64,000 nucleotides of DNA from Chara braunii (taxonomy: Eukaryota; Streptophyta; Charophyceae; Charales; Characeae), in assembly GCA_003427395.1 (NCBI GenBank), contig BFEA01000228.1, positions 40,191 through 104,190 of the forward strand. The letters are read 5' to 3'. The notes beneath the pieces are model-generated. The model did no database searches. It was not told where the DNA came from and was given only the letters and a program-made list of their open reading frames with translations. The position numbers and the translations under genes are program-made. Shown here piece after piece: positions 10,396-20,799 of this stretch; positions within the stretch are counted from its first letter, which is position 1, and every line of letters starts with the position of its first letter.

Positions 10396-10935
10396 TTGTC
10401 AGTCTGTTGCTTCGTCGTTGTCGTCGTTACCGTCGTCTTCGGCAGCCCGTCGTCGTCTTCTGGCCAGGTAAGCCTTTCCCTTCCACTTCTTATCTCCTCC
10501 TCCTTTCCTCACCCGGACTCACGCCCTTTTCTTCTCCTACTTCTTCCTTCTACCCTCCCCCCTTTCTCTCCTTCCCTCTCTCGCTGTCACCTTCTCCTTA
10601 ATCCGAGGAGACTCACAACCGATACGAGCTGTTGTGGGTGTACGTTCGAAGGCAATACAAAACCACTATGCCTTTCGTTCACGACTCAAACTCGGGTCAT
10701 CACCATCCCGTCGATCACTCAGGTAAGTATTTTCCTTCTCTCTCCTTCTTCGCGTGGTTTCTTCTCGTCTTCCCTTACGACTGCCACTCTCGTGTGCCTT
10801 CCTTCACCTTTCCTTTGCGTAGCTCATACAGTGCCCTCCTCTACCTTTCTCGACGAGTATCGCCCTGCCCTTCTGCTTGTGCCGCCCTTCCCACGGTGAG
10901 TCTTGACCGGGTCGCAGTCGAGGTGTCCTTCTCCT
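10396..10935 (+). other. Exon-like repeat blocks with splice-donor motifs
   Basis: Two blocks end in strong 5' splice-site consensus: CCAGGTAAGC at 10464-10473 and CTCAGGTAAGTAT at 10718-10730. Each is followed by a pyrimidine-rich stretch. The first, rich in GTCGTCGTC, has inverted relatives at about 14925-15015. Transcription and splicing are possible, but the same pieces occur in several repeat copies, so no host gene is claimed. Confidence 0.4.
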
Positions 10936-11251
10936 AAATGAATTTGCCCCCAGTAAAGGGCGGGGTTCATTTGAGCACCCTCGGGCAGATAGGCCGTTGG
11001 AAAAAAAGTAACAAGAGTAAAACAAGGAAAATAAGAATAATAAAATTAAAATAAAGGAGCTGAACTAACAAATCTAACGAAAATCCGCCTGCAGTTCCCC
11101 CTACCTTACCAGGTGTTGGAGTCCTACGACACTTGGCTCTAACCAACGTACTAACCTTACTAACTTTTGTATGTGAGGTCGCGGGTTCGAGTCCCGCCTG
11201 TCTATGAGTTGATAAAAAAAAGTAGGCCCGCCCCCTTGTAGCTAGCAAAAG

Positions 11252-11333
11252 AGCTAGCCCGAAGGCAGGTCCGATTCAATCCCAACGTCTCTGGCTCATC
11301 AGTCTGTTCCTCTACCTACTGGGCTAGCTCTTA
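11252..11333 (-). repeat. tRNA-like module, inner left
   Basis: On the minus strand it begins GAGCTAGCCCAGTAGGTAGAGG, a near-perfect A box, and contains GGGATTGAATCGGACC as B box. The last bases, GGGCTAGCTC, partly pair with the start as an acceptor stem would. The anticodon stem is imperfect, so it is a tRNA relic or SINE head. Confidence 0.55.
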
Positions 11334-11790
11334 CCATGATATGGTAAAGAGCCGCCTCCGTATAAGTAGGTGTGGTAGGATTGACCTTTTTAGCCTGCGT
11401 GCTTGTGCACGCTTGCCAGTTAGTGCGTTCGTCCTTAGGCTTGTCGATTTGAGTATGTGCGCGCCCTCAAGGGCACTTATTTCATCGGACCCCTCGAAGG
11501 CCGGTACCTAGTCATGGTTGCGGCATCAAGGGTCGCAGCGGGGTAATTACTCCAGTGGCGGGTAGACTTGTACCCCACCAAGCAGACGTAGATGCGGCGG
11601 ATACTCGACCCGGAGGCTGAGTAGGGGAAGATAAAGACCGAAATTTTCAGAACCCCCAGTACCGGAGGGAAGACAGGCACTGGACCAATTCTCAGTGCGT
11701 GTTATAGACCTACCTGACACAATTATCAGTCCAACTGACCCTTCGACCTTTTCCGTCGAGGGGCATTACTACCGATCCAAATCACCACGG

Positions 11791-12032
11791 CGCGCGTTAT
11801 AGTAACGCGTGCACATACTTAACGAACTTTTCTCACCGACTTTTGCCCCGGCCTCAGTGGCCGAGGATTTCGCTTCCAGCGTTACGCCAAGCGTGCACAC
11901 CTCTCTCGTCCTAGATTGGCTACGTCATGGTGGCTGACGTCGCCATCTTGCCGAATGCAAAGACAAGGCAAAATACCCTTGTAAGGGTATTTTGTCCGAC
12001 AACGGGCTCAGGCTACCGGTCGGACTGAGCCC
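11791..12032. other. Cluster of perfect hairpins in the element core
   Basis: CGCGTTA-TAG-TAACGCG at 11793-11809; CAAAATACCCTT with AAGGGTATTTTG at 11969-11994 (12 bp, two-base spacer); GGGCTCAG at 12004-12011 with CTGAGCCC at 12025-12032. The density of uninterrupted stems suggests a folded RNA or a cruciform-prone segment. No known RNA family is recognised. Confidence 0.5.
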
Positions 12033-12075
12033 CGCTACCAAACTTATACCCGAGCTGCTCCCTTATTACTCGAAG

Positions 12076-12160
12076 TGGAAGCTAGCTCGGTGAGTTGGGG
12101 TGCAGATTATTAAGCGTCAGACTTAGGGATCGAATCTACCTAACCCCTGAGCGAGCTCTT
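12076..12160 (+). repeat. tRNA-like module, inner right
   Basis: GCTAGCTCGGTGAGTTGGGG resembles an A box and TAGGGATCGAATCTACC a B box. CCTGAGCGAGCTC closes the module. It is the diverged mirror copy of 11252-11333. Confidence 0.55.
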
Positions 12161-13154
12161 TTTGGCACGGAGCTGAAGTACCTTTTTACTCCGAGTTCGG
12201 TAGGCCGGGACTCGAACCTACGACCTCATATTCATAAGTAGTTGTAGGTTGCCCCGTTGAAACGAGGCTTGACACTTGGCATGTTAGGGTAGTTAGCCAT
12301 TAGATTTTTTTAGTTTCTGTTTTTTTTTTTTTTTTTTTCATATTTTTCATTTTATCTTTTTTTGTTTTTTTTCTTATTTTCGTTACATCTCACCAGCCCG
12401 TGTCTACGACCGATAGCTTACTTCGATGAATCTGCCGCATAATCCAGGGCGGATTCATTCCGAAGTAGTCGTAGAATTTTGACAGTGGCAGCGAAGCTTT
12501 GGGCAAGGATGGTCTGTGCGTGCCTCGCGTGCGGTAGACGAGGCGCAGCGAGAAGCGAGGAAGCATCGCGCAAAGGGGGGAAAAGAACGCACGATGGAAG
12601 AAGATGGCCGCGCAATGGAAGCAGCAGGGTAATGCACGCTTGGCCGACGGAGATGCAGAGATGAGCATTTTTTTTTTGAAATGCCACTTCACCCAACCCA
12701 CCCAAAATTTTCTTCGTAAATGCAACCCTTAAAAAAAAAAAAAAAAAAGGTTTGAAGCTGATCCAACCCACCCAAGCATTTTTTTGAATTTTTTCGCCCA
12801 CGCCCATCCCACCCGCCACCCGTAAAAAAGGTTCACCCAGACCCACCCGCACCCGCAAGAAAATCAATGCCCGCCCGCACCCGGGATGTAGTATCTTTTC
12901 ACCTTCAGCCGACCGTGCCCGCTATTGTCTTCCTGTGTGAGCGTCAGGCCCCTTCATACCATGGAATGATGATGATGTATGTTTGGGCTGCATTGCAGCA
13001 TTGATTGTTCGGATCATTGGTATTTTAAGCCTTCCGCTACACTATCTTGTACTTTGTGAGAGAGGTCGGTTTTTGTTCTGGTCTGCACCTTCACGGTATG
13101 CTACATTTACAGACAATAGGACATTATGACGTGACATAACAAAATCAAACACAC

Positions 13155-13156
<2 letters not shown>

Positions 13157-13214
<58 letters not shown>

Positions 13215-13288
13215 TTTTGTCTCTCATAGGAATCGCCCACGTTTTTCTCTCTCTGTCTCTCTCACAGGAATCGCCCACGTCATAAACT

Positions 13289-13370
<82 letters not shown>
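13157..13370. repeat. (GA)n and (CT)n tracts with a duplicated spacer
   Basis: A GA array (about 13157-13214) faces a CT array (about 13291-13368). Between them GGAATCGCCCACGT occurs twice. The facing arrays can form a long imperfect hairpin; lengths are uncertain in a short-read assembly. Confidence 0.85.
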
Positions 13371-13371
<1 letters not shown>

Positions 13372-13624
13372 ACAGCTACTCACTCGTAGCAGCGCTATTG
13401 CTCCCCAGGCCATCGGTGCGTTGCCCGCCTCCTCGCCGCCCCACCACCTCCTCCCTGCTGCTGAACCATGCACCAGTTGTGTCGTCGCTGGATGACGGCG
13501 CCAAAATTCAAAGCGCTCCAAAAGTTCAAAAGTGGGGAGCGAACCTTGCCACCTGTTGTGGTTAGGTTCGCCCCCTGTTGTTTTAATGGGAGCGAAACTC
13601 AGCATCCCGTTTGAAAGCGGTTAC

Positions 13625-13705
13625 TCATCCAAACGTGGGGGCCGTGTTTGAATTCTGTGGGGGACCACCCTCTAAGCCTAAGTATTTCTTAGTGACCGAT
13701 AGTGT

Positions 13706-13739
<34 letters not shown>

Positions 13740-13898
13740 AAGAAAGGGAGAGAAATAGAAAACCTGAAACCCGATGCAAGCAATCAGTCGAAGGCTGAAA
13801 GATGCATCATCAATCAATGGATGATGGATCTTCAAAGGTTAACGACATACCTTTTGCATAATGGGTCAGCGAGTAAATTGATACAGCAAGCGGGGCGT
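13625..13898 (+). rRNA. Fragment of mitochondrial-type LSU (23S-like) rRNA
   Basis: The segment follows bacterial-type 23S rRNA across the domain I/II boundary. Visible landmarks are GGGGGACCACCCTCTAAGCC, GTGACCGATAGTG, AAGTACCGTGAGGGAAAGGTG, AAAAGAACCC, ACCTGAAACCC and TACCTTTTGCATAATGGGTC followed by AGCGAG. The form resembles mitochondrial 26S of green plants and algae more than plastid 23S, which has ATGAAACCG and a different TGCCTGTTGAAGAATG stretch. Only about 270 bases remain; the flanks are unrelated repeats. It is most simply a nuclear insertion of mitochondrial DNA. Confidence 0.8.
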
Positions 13899-14127
13899 GG
13901 TGCAGCCGCCAAGAGGCAAGAGCAGCATGCGAAAAATTTGATAGAAGTTTTCTGCCTTTTTTTTCCAGGAGGACCTCGACCTTTTTTTTTTTTCCAGGCA
14001 GGCCGACAACGGGACTTGATATTTCGTGCGTGCACCTTCGACTTTTTTAGGTGGGTGGACATGTCGTGCAGGGATTTTTTTTTTGGGGGGGGGGCCCTCA
14101 TGGGTTGTCCTGGGTCTGTGGGTCGGG

Positions 14128-14330
14128 TGACCCAGGCCTAGCACTCACCCACCTGTCACCCACCCACTCGGGTGACCCAGGCCTAATGTTGACCCACCTG
14201 TCACCCACCCAGGCTGCCTGGCCTTGACCCACCCTCATCCCACCTAGGTCACCTTATCAAGGCCCGCACCTGACCCAATCTCCTCGTGGGTGGGGTGGGT
14301 GCAGGTGGGTGCGGGTCTGGGTATGCGGTG
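14128..14330. repeat. ACCC-rich minisatellite
   Basis: The unit GGGTGACCCAGGCCTA with CACCCACCTGTCACCCACCC is present twice in tandem (from about 14128 and 14169) and degrades into GGGTGGGTG-rich sequence. A looser relative lies at 12690-12860. Confidence 0.7.
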
Positions 14331-14404
14331 CTCATCTCTGCAGAGATGACAACGGGGAGGTAGCGCGTGTGCAGGGGATCTAAGAAACGGGCGCGCGAGG
14401 AGAG

Positions 14405-15192
14405 AAGGGAAGAAGAAGAAGAAGAAGAAGAAGAAGAAGAAGAAGAAGAAGGAAAAGAAGAAGAAGAATGGAAATGGAGAGAAAGGGGAAGAAGGGGAGA
14501 GGAGATGGCGAGCGGGAAGCGTGCAAGGTAGCACGTGGGGGAAGTACAGGAAGAAGTTAACAGCATGGAGGAAGGAGATGGCCACGCCGTAGAAAAGGGT
14601 GCAGCGAGAAGGAGCCAGAGTGCGTGAAATGGAAAGACTGGGATAGCCGCGCAGAAGAAGGAGAAGAAGAGGACTCAAGAAGGAAAGAAGAAGAAGAAAC
14701 GCGTGTGTGGAAAAGACGAGCGAAGGGGCGTACGCAGGTGAGGAGGAAGGAGGACACACTGAGAATGAGGAAAGGCGACAGCAAGCGAGTAGGGGAGGAG
14801 AATGCCACGGGACGGATAGCAACGCAGCGTGGGGAGAAGAAGTAGAAGAAGGAGAAAGAAGGAGAAGATGAAGAAAAAAAAAGAAGGAGAGCGAAGGAGA
14901 AAAAATACTTACCTGGACGAGCAGTATGGCGACGACGACGGCGATGACTACGACTCGACGACGACGACGATGACTACGACTCGACGACGACGATGATGAC
15001 TACGACTCAACGACGACGGGGGAGGAGTGAGATAAAGAGCAGGTAAGCCTTCAATCTCGCGGCTTACCTCACGGTACATCGATAGGATAAATCAAATAGA
15101 ATAAATAAATCAAAATAAATAAATAAATAAATAAATAAAAATAAATCGAATGAATCTATCGCTAGAACGTGGATATATACATTACCACCCAC

Positions 15193-15225
<33 letters not shown>

Positions 15226-16330
15226 ATGAGAGGGAGCTCTTACCTGGCCGCACGCGTGCTACACTAATGACGGGGACAGATCGTTGTAATTATCGATCTT
15301 GAACGAAGAATGCCTAGTAAGCGCGAGTCATTAGCTCGTGCTGATTACGTTCCCGCTCTTTGTACACACCACCGTCATTCATACCGATTGAATGGTCCGG
15401 TGAAGTGTCTGGAATGCGGTAATCTCGGTTGTTTTGCCGCTGAAGGGGGTGTTGTGGAGAGTTCATTGAACCTTATTATTTAGAAGAAGAAGAAGAAGAA
15501 GAAGGAGAAAGGTGGGGGTGGGGGGGGGCAGAGAGAAACTTACCTGTGATGCCATAGCTCCAGCTTCGTCTTCGAGGTACCTGCATCAAGACACCACCTT
15601 CAGAGGTTAGTACCTGGTACACGAAGAAAGAGGGGCGTGGAGGAGGTACGAGCGCTATGGGCGATATGTGCGCAATGCCGAAAGGATGAGTTCACGGTGT
15701 AGGAGAAGGTGCGCATGGAAATGGAAGGGCGGAGAGCGAGGCAGCGCAACACATGGCACACGGGGGACAATGTGATCGCAAGCGAGGAAAGAAAGAGGAT
15801 CGCGGGGAGGGAGTGTGCAAAAGAAAAGGGAACGTGCGATGAGGGAGAAGCTCACGAGGAGGAGGATAAGAAGAGGGAGAAGAGAAAGACAAAGAAGGAG
15901 AAAAGGGGAGCGTCGTGAGTGGGAGTAGAGCGCGAGGGAGTGCATGCGGGGAGGATCGAAGAGAACGAGCTTGCAAAAAAAAAAAAAGGAAAGAAAAGAA
16001 GATGGAGAAGGAGAAAAAGAGGAAGGAGAAGGAGGAGAGGGGGAGTAGAGAGGAGGAAGGCAGAGTGCGTGTGTGCGTATGCGCGTATGTGACCGTGTGT
16101 GCGGGCTTGTGCCAATCTTGCAGCACACATCATGGCGCTTCTATCGAAGTAGGACGAGCGAGTTCCAATAAAAGCCCGCTAGAACAAAGGGGACAAGGCA
16201 CCACGGTACTAGTGCGGGTGAGTGTGAATGGGGGAGAGAGGGAGAGATTGTGTATGGGTGCAAGTGACATCTGTGTGTTGGGGAGTGAGGTTGTGAGTGA
16301 GACGAGAGAAATACCCGGTGCTTGACGCAT
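14405..16330 (-). repeat. Inverted copies of the CT-rich composite repeat
   Basis: Purine-rich on the plus strand, this is the reverse complement of material at 6.2-10.7 kb. ACTTACCTGG (14907-14916) and ACTTACCTGT (15538-15547) are minus-strand splice-donor consensus matching CCAGGTAAGC-type sites on the left arm. TCTTCGAGGTACC near 15570 matches GGTACCTCGAAGA near 9584. CTAGAACGTGG at about 15162 recurs here as well. No gene is called. Confidence 0.6.
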
Positions 16331-16595
16331 GCGGCATTGGCCGAGATCTGTTCGTACTTCAGAGAGATGTTGACGTCATCATCGACATTGTAGTCTAGCC
16401 TAGATAGGATCTACCATTCGTAGTCTGGGCATCGATCGCCAGATAGGATATCAACTCTGGTTCTTCGTTAATGATGACGGGACTATTTCAGCATTGTCAA
16501 CTTTTTGAGCTTTGCTGTGCGCTTATTTGGTGAAACTCGTGATGCAATTCTGCTGTTGGTTCGAGATCACGACTATCTGGTCTTGTGCATATGAT
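16330..16595 (-). repeat. Inverted copy of the 5.3-kb dispersed repeat
   Basis: The reverse complement carries GTCGTGATCTCGAACC, GCATCACGAG, TAACGAAGAACCAGAG, GATATCCTATCTGGCG and CTACATGCGG-like sequence in the order seen at 5268-5490. Confidence 0.65.
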
Positions 16596-16637
16596 GCTGT
16601 TTGATTGTCGAAGTTCGCTATTACTCATCTTTCTTGA

Positions 16638-16650
16638 TTTATTATTATTA

Positions 16651-16722
<72 letters not shown>
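16638..16722. repeat. (TTA)n microsatellite
   Basis: Pure array; counterpart of the (TAA)n tract at 3341-3450 in the inverted arrangement. Confidence 0.9.
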
Positions 16723-16723
<1 letters not shown>

Positions 16724-16744
16724 AATCAGACTTGCTTTATTCAC

Positions 16745-16870
16745 ACTTTACATGTATGCAAACAATAACGCAGCAAACTGGCGTTGTGCGCCCACTCAAA
16801 AACTCAGAGTTATGGCGATCCGGATAAGAGTTCACTTTCGCTGGCTATAGCGACTCAACGCCCAAACCAC
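16745..16870 (-). repeat. Right copy of an inverted repeat block
   Basis: The reverse complement matches 3205-3335: TTGGGCGTTGAGTCG, CGAAAGTGAAC, CTCTGAGTTTTTGAGTGGGC and CAGTTTGCTG in order. Confidence 0.65.
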
Positions 16871-17189
16871 ACTCTGCTCGTACACACAGAATCACCCTGT
16901 GTATCCCACAAGGCTACTTACTATACACACACAAAGGAGAGACTGGACAAACAGACAGAAAGTTAGAAATGCAGACAGACAAACAGAAAGTGAGAAATGC
17001 AGACAGACAGATGACAGACAAACAAACAGACAAAGACAGACAAACAGACCAACAGATAAACAAACAAAACAGGCAGACAGTGCACTGTGACAGTCACACA
17101 GACATGGTGACACGCAGTGACAAAGTCACTTACACACAGTAACACAGTCACACACACACAGTGACACTGAAAACACACATTACACTGCA

Positions 17190-17430
17190 CAACTGCTAAC
17201 CTATGACTACACCCCTTCCTCTCGCCCACTGCAACTTTCGGGCTCATTGCAGACCTCCTTGCACAAGTCGCTATGACAGCGCTTCCGCATGGCTCACGCA
17301 AGAATGAATGAAAGGTTGGGCGCTGCCTCTTGATTTATACTTCGGAAACTCATTGGTCTGCCCTTTGCCATCGGCCCATGGTGCCCACAGTCCCCGTGGT
17401 ACTTGCTGGACCGGACTGGGACTGACTGAG
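17190..17430 (-). repeat. Right copy of an inverted unique-looking block
   Basis: The reverse complement matches 2560-2765: GCAAGTACCAC, CACCATGGGCCGATGG, CGAAGTATAAATCAAGAGGC, AGCCATGCGGAAGCGCTG and GGAGGTCTGCAATG. Confidence 0.7.
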
Positions 17431-17766
17431 CCTTACCGCTGACTGACTGTGGACTCACTGCTAACCTGTGCAATTGCACTGCAGTTTAGTCCACCACTTG
17501 ACTCACCACTTGCCCACTTGCGGACTTTCCAGAAGGACTACAGTTAGACTTCTAGAACTCGCTAAGACTTCTACTCTATAGATCTACAAATCTAACCCCT
17601 GTTGCCTATGGACCTATGACAAACCTACCAACTGTCTATGAATACACAGGTCAAAGGTTCAACTCTCGAGGACTACACAGATACTGTACATGGGTAGGGT
17701 GAGGTCTAGGGATCGAGCCCTGAGATCTGCGTCTGTTACTGCAAAAAGGTGAAAACCGTTTCACTA

Positions 17767-17819
<53 letters not shown>

Positions 17820-17990
17820 GTTTATTATTGTTGCAATCAGAATTGTTTTCTTCGATATCCAACGGACATACGAAGAGATCACATTCACACTGACGCTTTG
17901 CGCCCACGCAAAACTCAGAGGTAAACGTAGCCGGGAACACGACACTGATTCAGATTTGTCTCAAAATGACTATGGTGTTGGGCGCCAGAT
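17767..17990 (-). repeat. (TTA)n tract and a further copy of the 16.75-kb block
   Basis: (TTA)n at 17767-17828, followed by GCGCCCACGCAAAACTCAGAG and GTTGGGCGCCAG. These place it in the same family as 16745-16870 and 3205-3335. Confidence 0.6.
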
Positions 17991-17999
17991 AACGATCAT

Positions 18000-19470
18000 T
18001 ACCCGATCAACCGTATTCTCGACTGGTTCACACACATGCGGACACACAATGACACACAGATACTGTCACCGTCGCACAGACACAGTAAACACACACACAG
18101 ATACTGTTACGTCACACAGACATAGTAAACACACACAGGTACTGTGACAGCCACTCACACAGATAGTGTGACACAGTGCACTATCACGATGACACAGAGA
18201 CACGGTGCACAGTGACACAGATACGCGGTGCACTCTGACAAATACACGGACATATGGACTGGACAAATACACGGACACCCGTGCAGTGAAACCCACGGAA
18301 ACCCACAGACATAGGGCATACCGTGATAGAGGCCTAGTGAGAAACACACACATTCACACGGTGACAATGCACAATGACACAGTGCACACTCGGTCAGTAT
18401 GACACACACATTGAAAACAGACATTGTGAGACACAGGCTGTGACATACGCAGTGTGACACAGACTGTGGCATGCATAGTAAGATACATGTTGTGATATAC
18501 AAAGTGTGACAGAGGCTGTAGCATACACACCGAGATACAAATTGTGACGCACCCAGTGTGACATGGACCATGAATACACAGTGAAATACAGACTGTGACA
18601 TACACAGTAACACACATAGAGAAGGTTCAGATTCAGGCACACAGTCGCATACGGAGTGCACGGTGAAGTGACAGTCACTCAGTGACACATGCACTGTGAC
18701 ACATACACAGTGATAGACGCACAGTCACGCAGTGACAGTCACGTTGTCACACGGTGACAATCACACAGTGACACATACAGTCACAGTGACATACACAGTA
18801 ACAAACACCGTGACACACACATCAGACTGTGACATATATAGCGACGCATACATAAGTGACATGCGCACAGTCACGCGGTGACACATATGCAAGTGACACG
18901 GACACTGTGACAGACACAGTGTCACACGCTGTGACGCACAGGCACAGTGACATACATAGTCACGCACACATAGATACTGTGAACACACACAAATACTGTG
19001 AACACACACAGATACTGTGAACACACACGCTCACTGTGACACACGTCATCGACCACACAGATACAAAATCACACAGATGCATGGGCGGTGCACAGTTACA
19101 CAGACTGTGATATCCACAACAACACAGTGATAGGCACACTTCGACGTATAGCCATTGTGCCACACACACAATCACGGTGACAGACACGACGAAACACGCA
19201 CTGACTTAGTGTCACATACACTTTGACATAGATACACAGAGTCATACACACACAGACTTAGTGTCACGTACACTGCGATACGAATACGCAGGGTCACGCA
19301 CACAGACTCAGTGTCACATACATTGTGATGCGGATATACAGCCACATAGTCTCATACACGCAGTTACGCGGTGACACGCATTGCAAATTGACGCACACCG
19401 ATACACAGTGCGTTGTGATACACAGTGCACAGTGACATACGCATACACTGTGACGCAGTCACGGTGACAC
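18000..19470 (-). repeat. ACACAGTGACA-type degenerate satellite
   Basis: About 1.5 kb of degenerate units based on CACAGTGACAC and ACACACAGATACTGTGA, with no coding character. Opposite strand to the array at 2.2-3.2 kb. Cysteine- and valine-rich reading frames on the minus strand are repeat by-products. Confidence 0.85.
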
Positions 19471-19510
19471 TAAGACATAAGGTTTCTTCTAAAGGGAAAT
19501 AAACTAACTA

Positions 19511-20245
19511 GGCGATAAGAGGAGTGAGGCTCTAAGAAGCCTGCCGTATCGCTGTAATAACAATATATAATAGGTGATAAGAGGAGCGAGGCTCCGAGAT
19601 GCCTGCCTTATCACCGTAATGATATATACTAGGCGATAAGAGGAGCAANNNNNNNNNNNNNNNNNNNNNNNNNNNNNNNNNNNNNNNNNNNNNNNNNNNN
19701 NNNNNNNNNNNNNNNNNNNNNNNNNNNNNNNNNNNNNNNNNNNNNNNNNNNNNATACTAGGCGATAAGAGGAGCAAGGTTCTAAGAAGTCTGCCTTATCG
19801 CAGTAATAACAATATATAATAGGTGATAAGAGGAGCGAGGCTCCGAGAAACCTGCCTTATCACCATAATAATATATCCTAAGCGATAAGAGGAGCGAGGC
19901 TCTAAGAAGCCTGCCTTATCGCCGTAATAACAATATGTAATATGTGATAAGAGGAGTGAGGCTCCAAGAAACCTGCCTTACCACCGTAATAATATATACT
20001 AGGCGATAAGAGGAGCGAGGCTCTACAAAGCCTGCCTTATCGCCGTAATAACCATATAGCCTGCATTATCACCGTAATAATATATACTAGGCGATAAGAG
20101 AAGCGAGACTCTAAGAAGTCTGTGTTATCACTATAATAATAACAACTAGGTGATAAGAGTGAGCGAGGCTCCGAGAAGCCAGCCTTATCACCATCTGACA
20201 TGATCTAATGCAAGACGGTAGATAGGAGGAGCAAAGCCCTTGAGG
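19511..20245. repeat. Tandem array of hairpin monomers
   Basis: Monomers start at 19511, 19573, 19632, 19760, 19822, 19881, 19943, 20002, 20090 and 20149, alternating 62 and 59 bp to give a 121-bp dimer. Each has an outer stem. Type C reads GGCGATAAG and CTTATCGCC; type T reads GGTGATAAG and CTTATCACC. Most also have an inner pair AGGCT/AGCCT; at 20090 this is AGACT/AGTCT. The changes keep pairing in several units but not all. The last, diverged unit begins near 20214. A truncated unit lies at about 20058-20085. No known family is recognised. Confidence 0.85.
19649..19753. other. Assembly gap (105 N)
   Basis: The gap lies inside the hairpin array. Monomers at 19632 and 19760 are 128 bp apart, close to one 121-bp dimer, so the gap size is near what one missing T-type monomer would need. 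Confidence 0.99.
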
Positions 20246-20799
20246 CCTGCCCTATCACAAACAGACACCAGTAAAAAGGGATGAGTAGATACCGAGTGAT
20301 TTACCATACTATTCCTAATTTCGTGATAGACAGAGAACGGTGAAGGCACTGAGAAGAGATGAATCCATTATTAACAGACCGCTTCCTGATTCTACTGAGA
20401 TGGAGGTAGAAGGATTGTGACCTTGTGTGACATGTCCTGCTACCTTAACCTATTGGTTGATGTGAATCTTATGATTCTACTCCAAATGAGGTGGATAATA
20501 TTTTGTCTATGTATGTCTGAAGGGGAAAGTTTTGACGACATTAGCTCTATACTTCTCTTCCTTTAGACGACTATCCCTAAAAACCGATCTGAAAAGAGGT
20601 TAGAAAGGCTACCTAGAGGGAGTTATATCTATGTAGTATTATGCTCAACTAAAATGAAGTTCACTACATTAAACTTCAGACAGGGTCATATCGATGGCAG
20701 AGAGGTGTTGAGACCGTGTTGGTCTGTGTGTGATTGCATATCATCCTGATCAAGGAGACTCATTATGAGTCTATACAAGACTACATGTTGTTGCCTTAC

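Larger units (their letters stand above)
11131..12270. mobile_element. Candidate element with paired tRNA-like inverted ends
   Basis: Four tRNA-like modules are arranged as mirror pairs. The outer pair is 11131-11203 (plus), with B box GCGGGTTCGAGTCCCGCC, and 12200-12270 (minus), with B box TAGGTTCGAGTCCCGGCC. The inner pair is 11252-11333 (minus) and 12076-12160 (plus). In both arms the outer and inner modules are joined by an A-rich spacer. The core at 11340-12070 is unique within this window, has no convincing reading frame and is rich in perfect hairpins. It could be a MITE- or SINE-pair-derived element; the family is not recognised. Confidence 0.55.

Noticed and set aside
10147-10899. 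Apparent 250-codon plus-strand gene
   Set aside because: It runs through the mate-pair adapter and the artefactual 153-bp duplicate, and continues into repeat-family sequence with splice-donor words.
11252-11333. Functional tRNA gene on the minus strand
   Set aside because: A and B boxes are good, but the anticodon stem does not pair, so it is reported as a tRNA-like module.
13042-13605. 187-codon minus-strand frame
   Set aside because: Its centre is an arginine-glutamate and serine-leucine run from the GA and CT arrays.
14244-16133. Minus-strand serine- and proline-rich frames up to 192 codons
   Set aside because: Composition-driven frames through GAAGAAG and GGAGAAG repeats, with no domain, and shared among repeat copies.
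18155-18694. 179-codon cysteine-rich minus-strand frame
   Set aside because: It follows the ACACAGTGACA satellite; the cysteines come from TGT and TGC in the repeat, not from a conserved scaffold.
16850-19470. CRISPR-like array
   Set aside because: Units are degenerate, spacing is not constant, there are no unique spacers, and the surroundings are eukaryotic.
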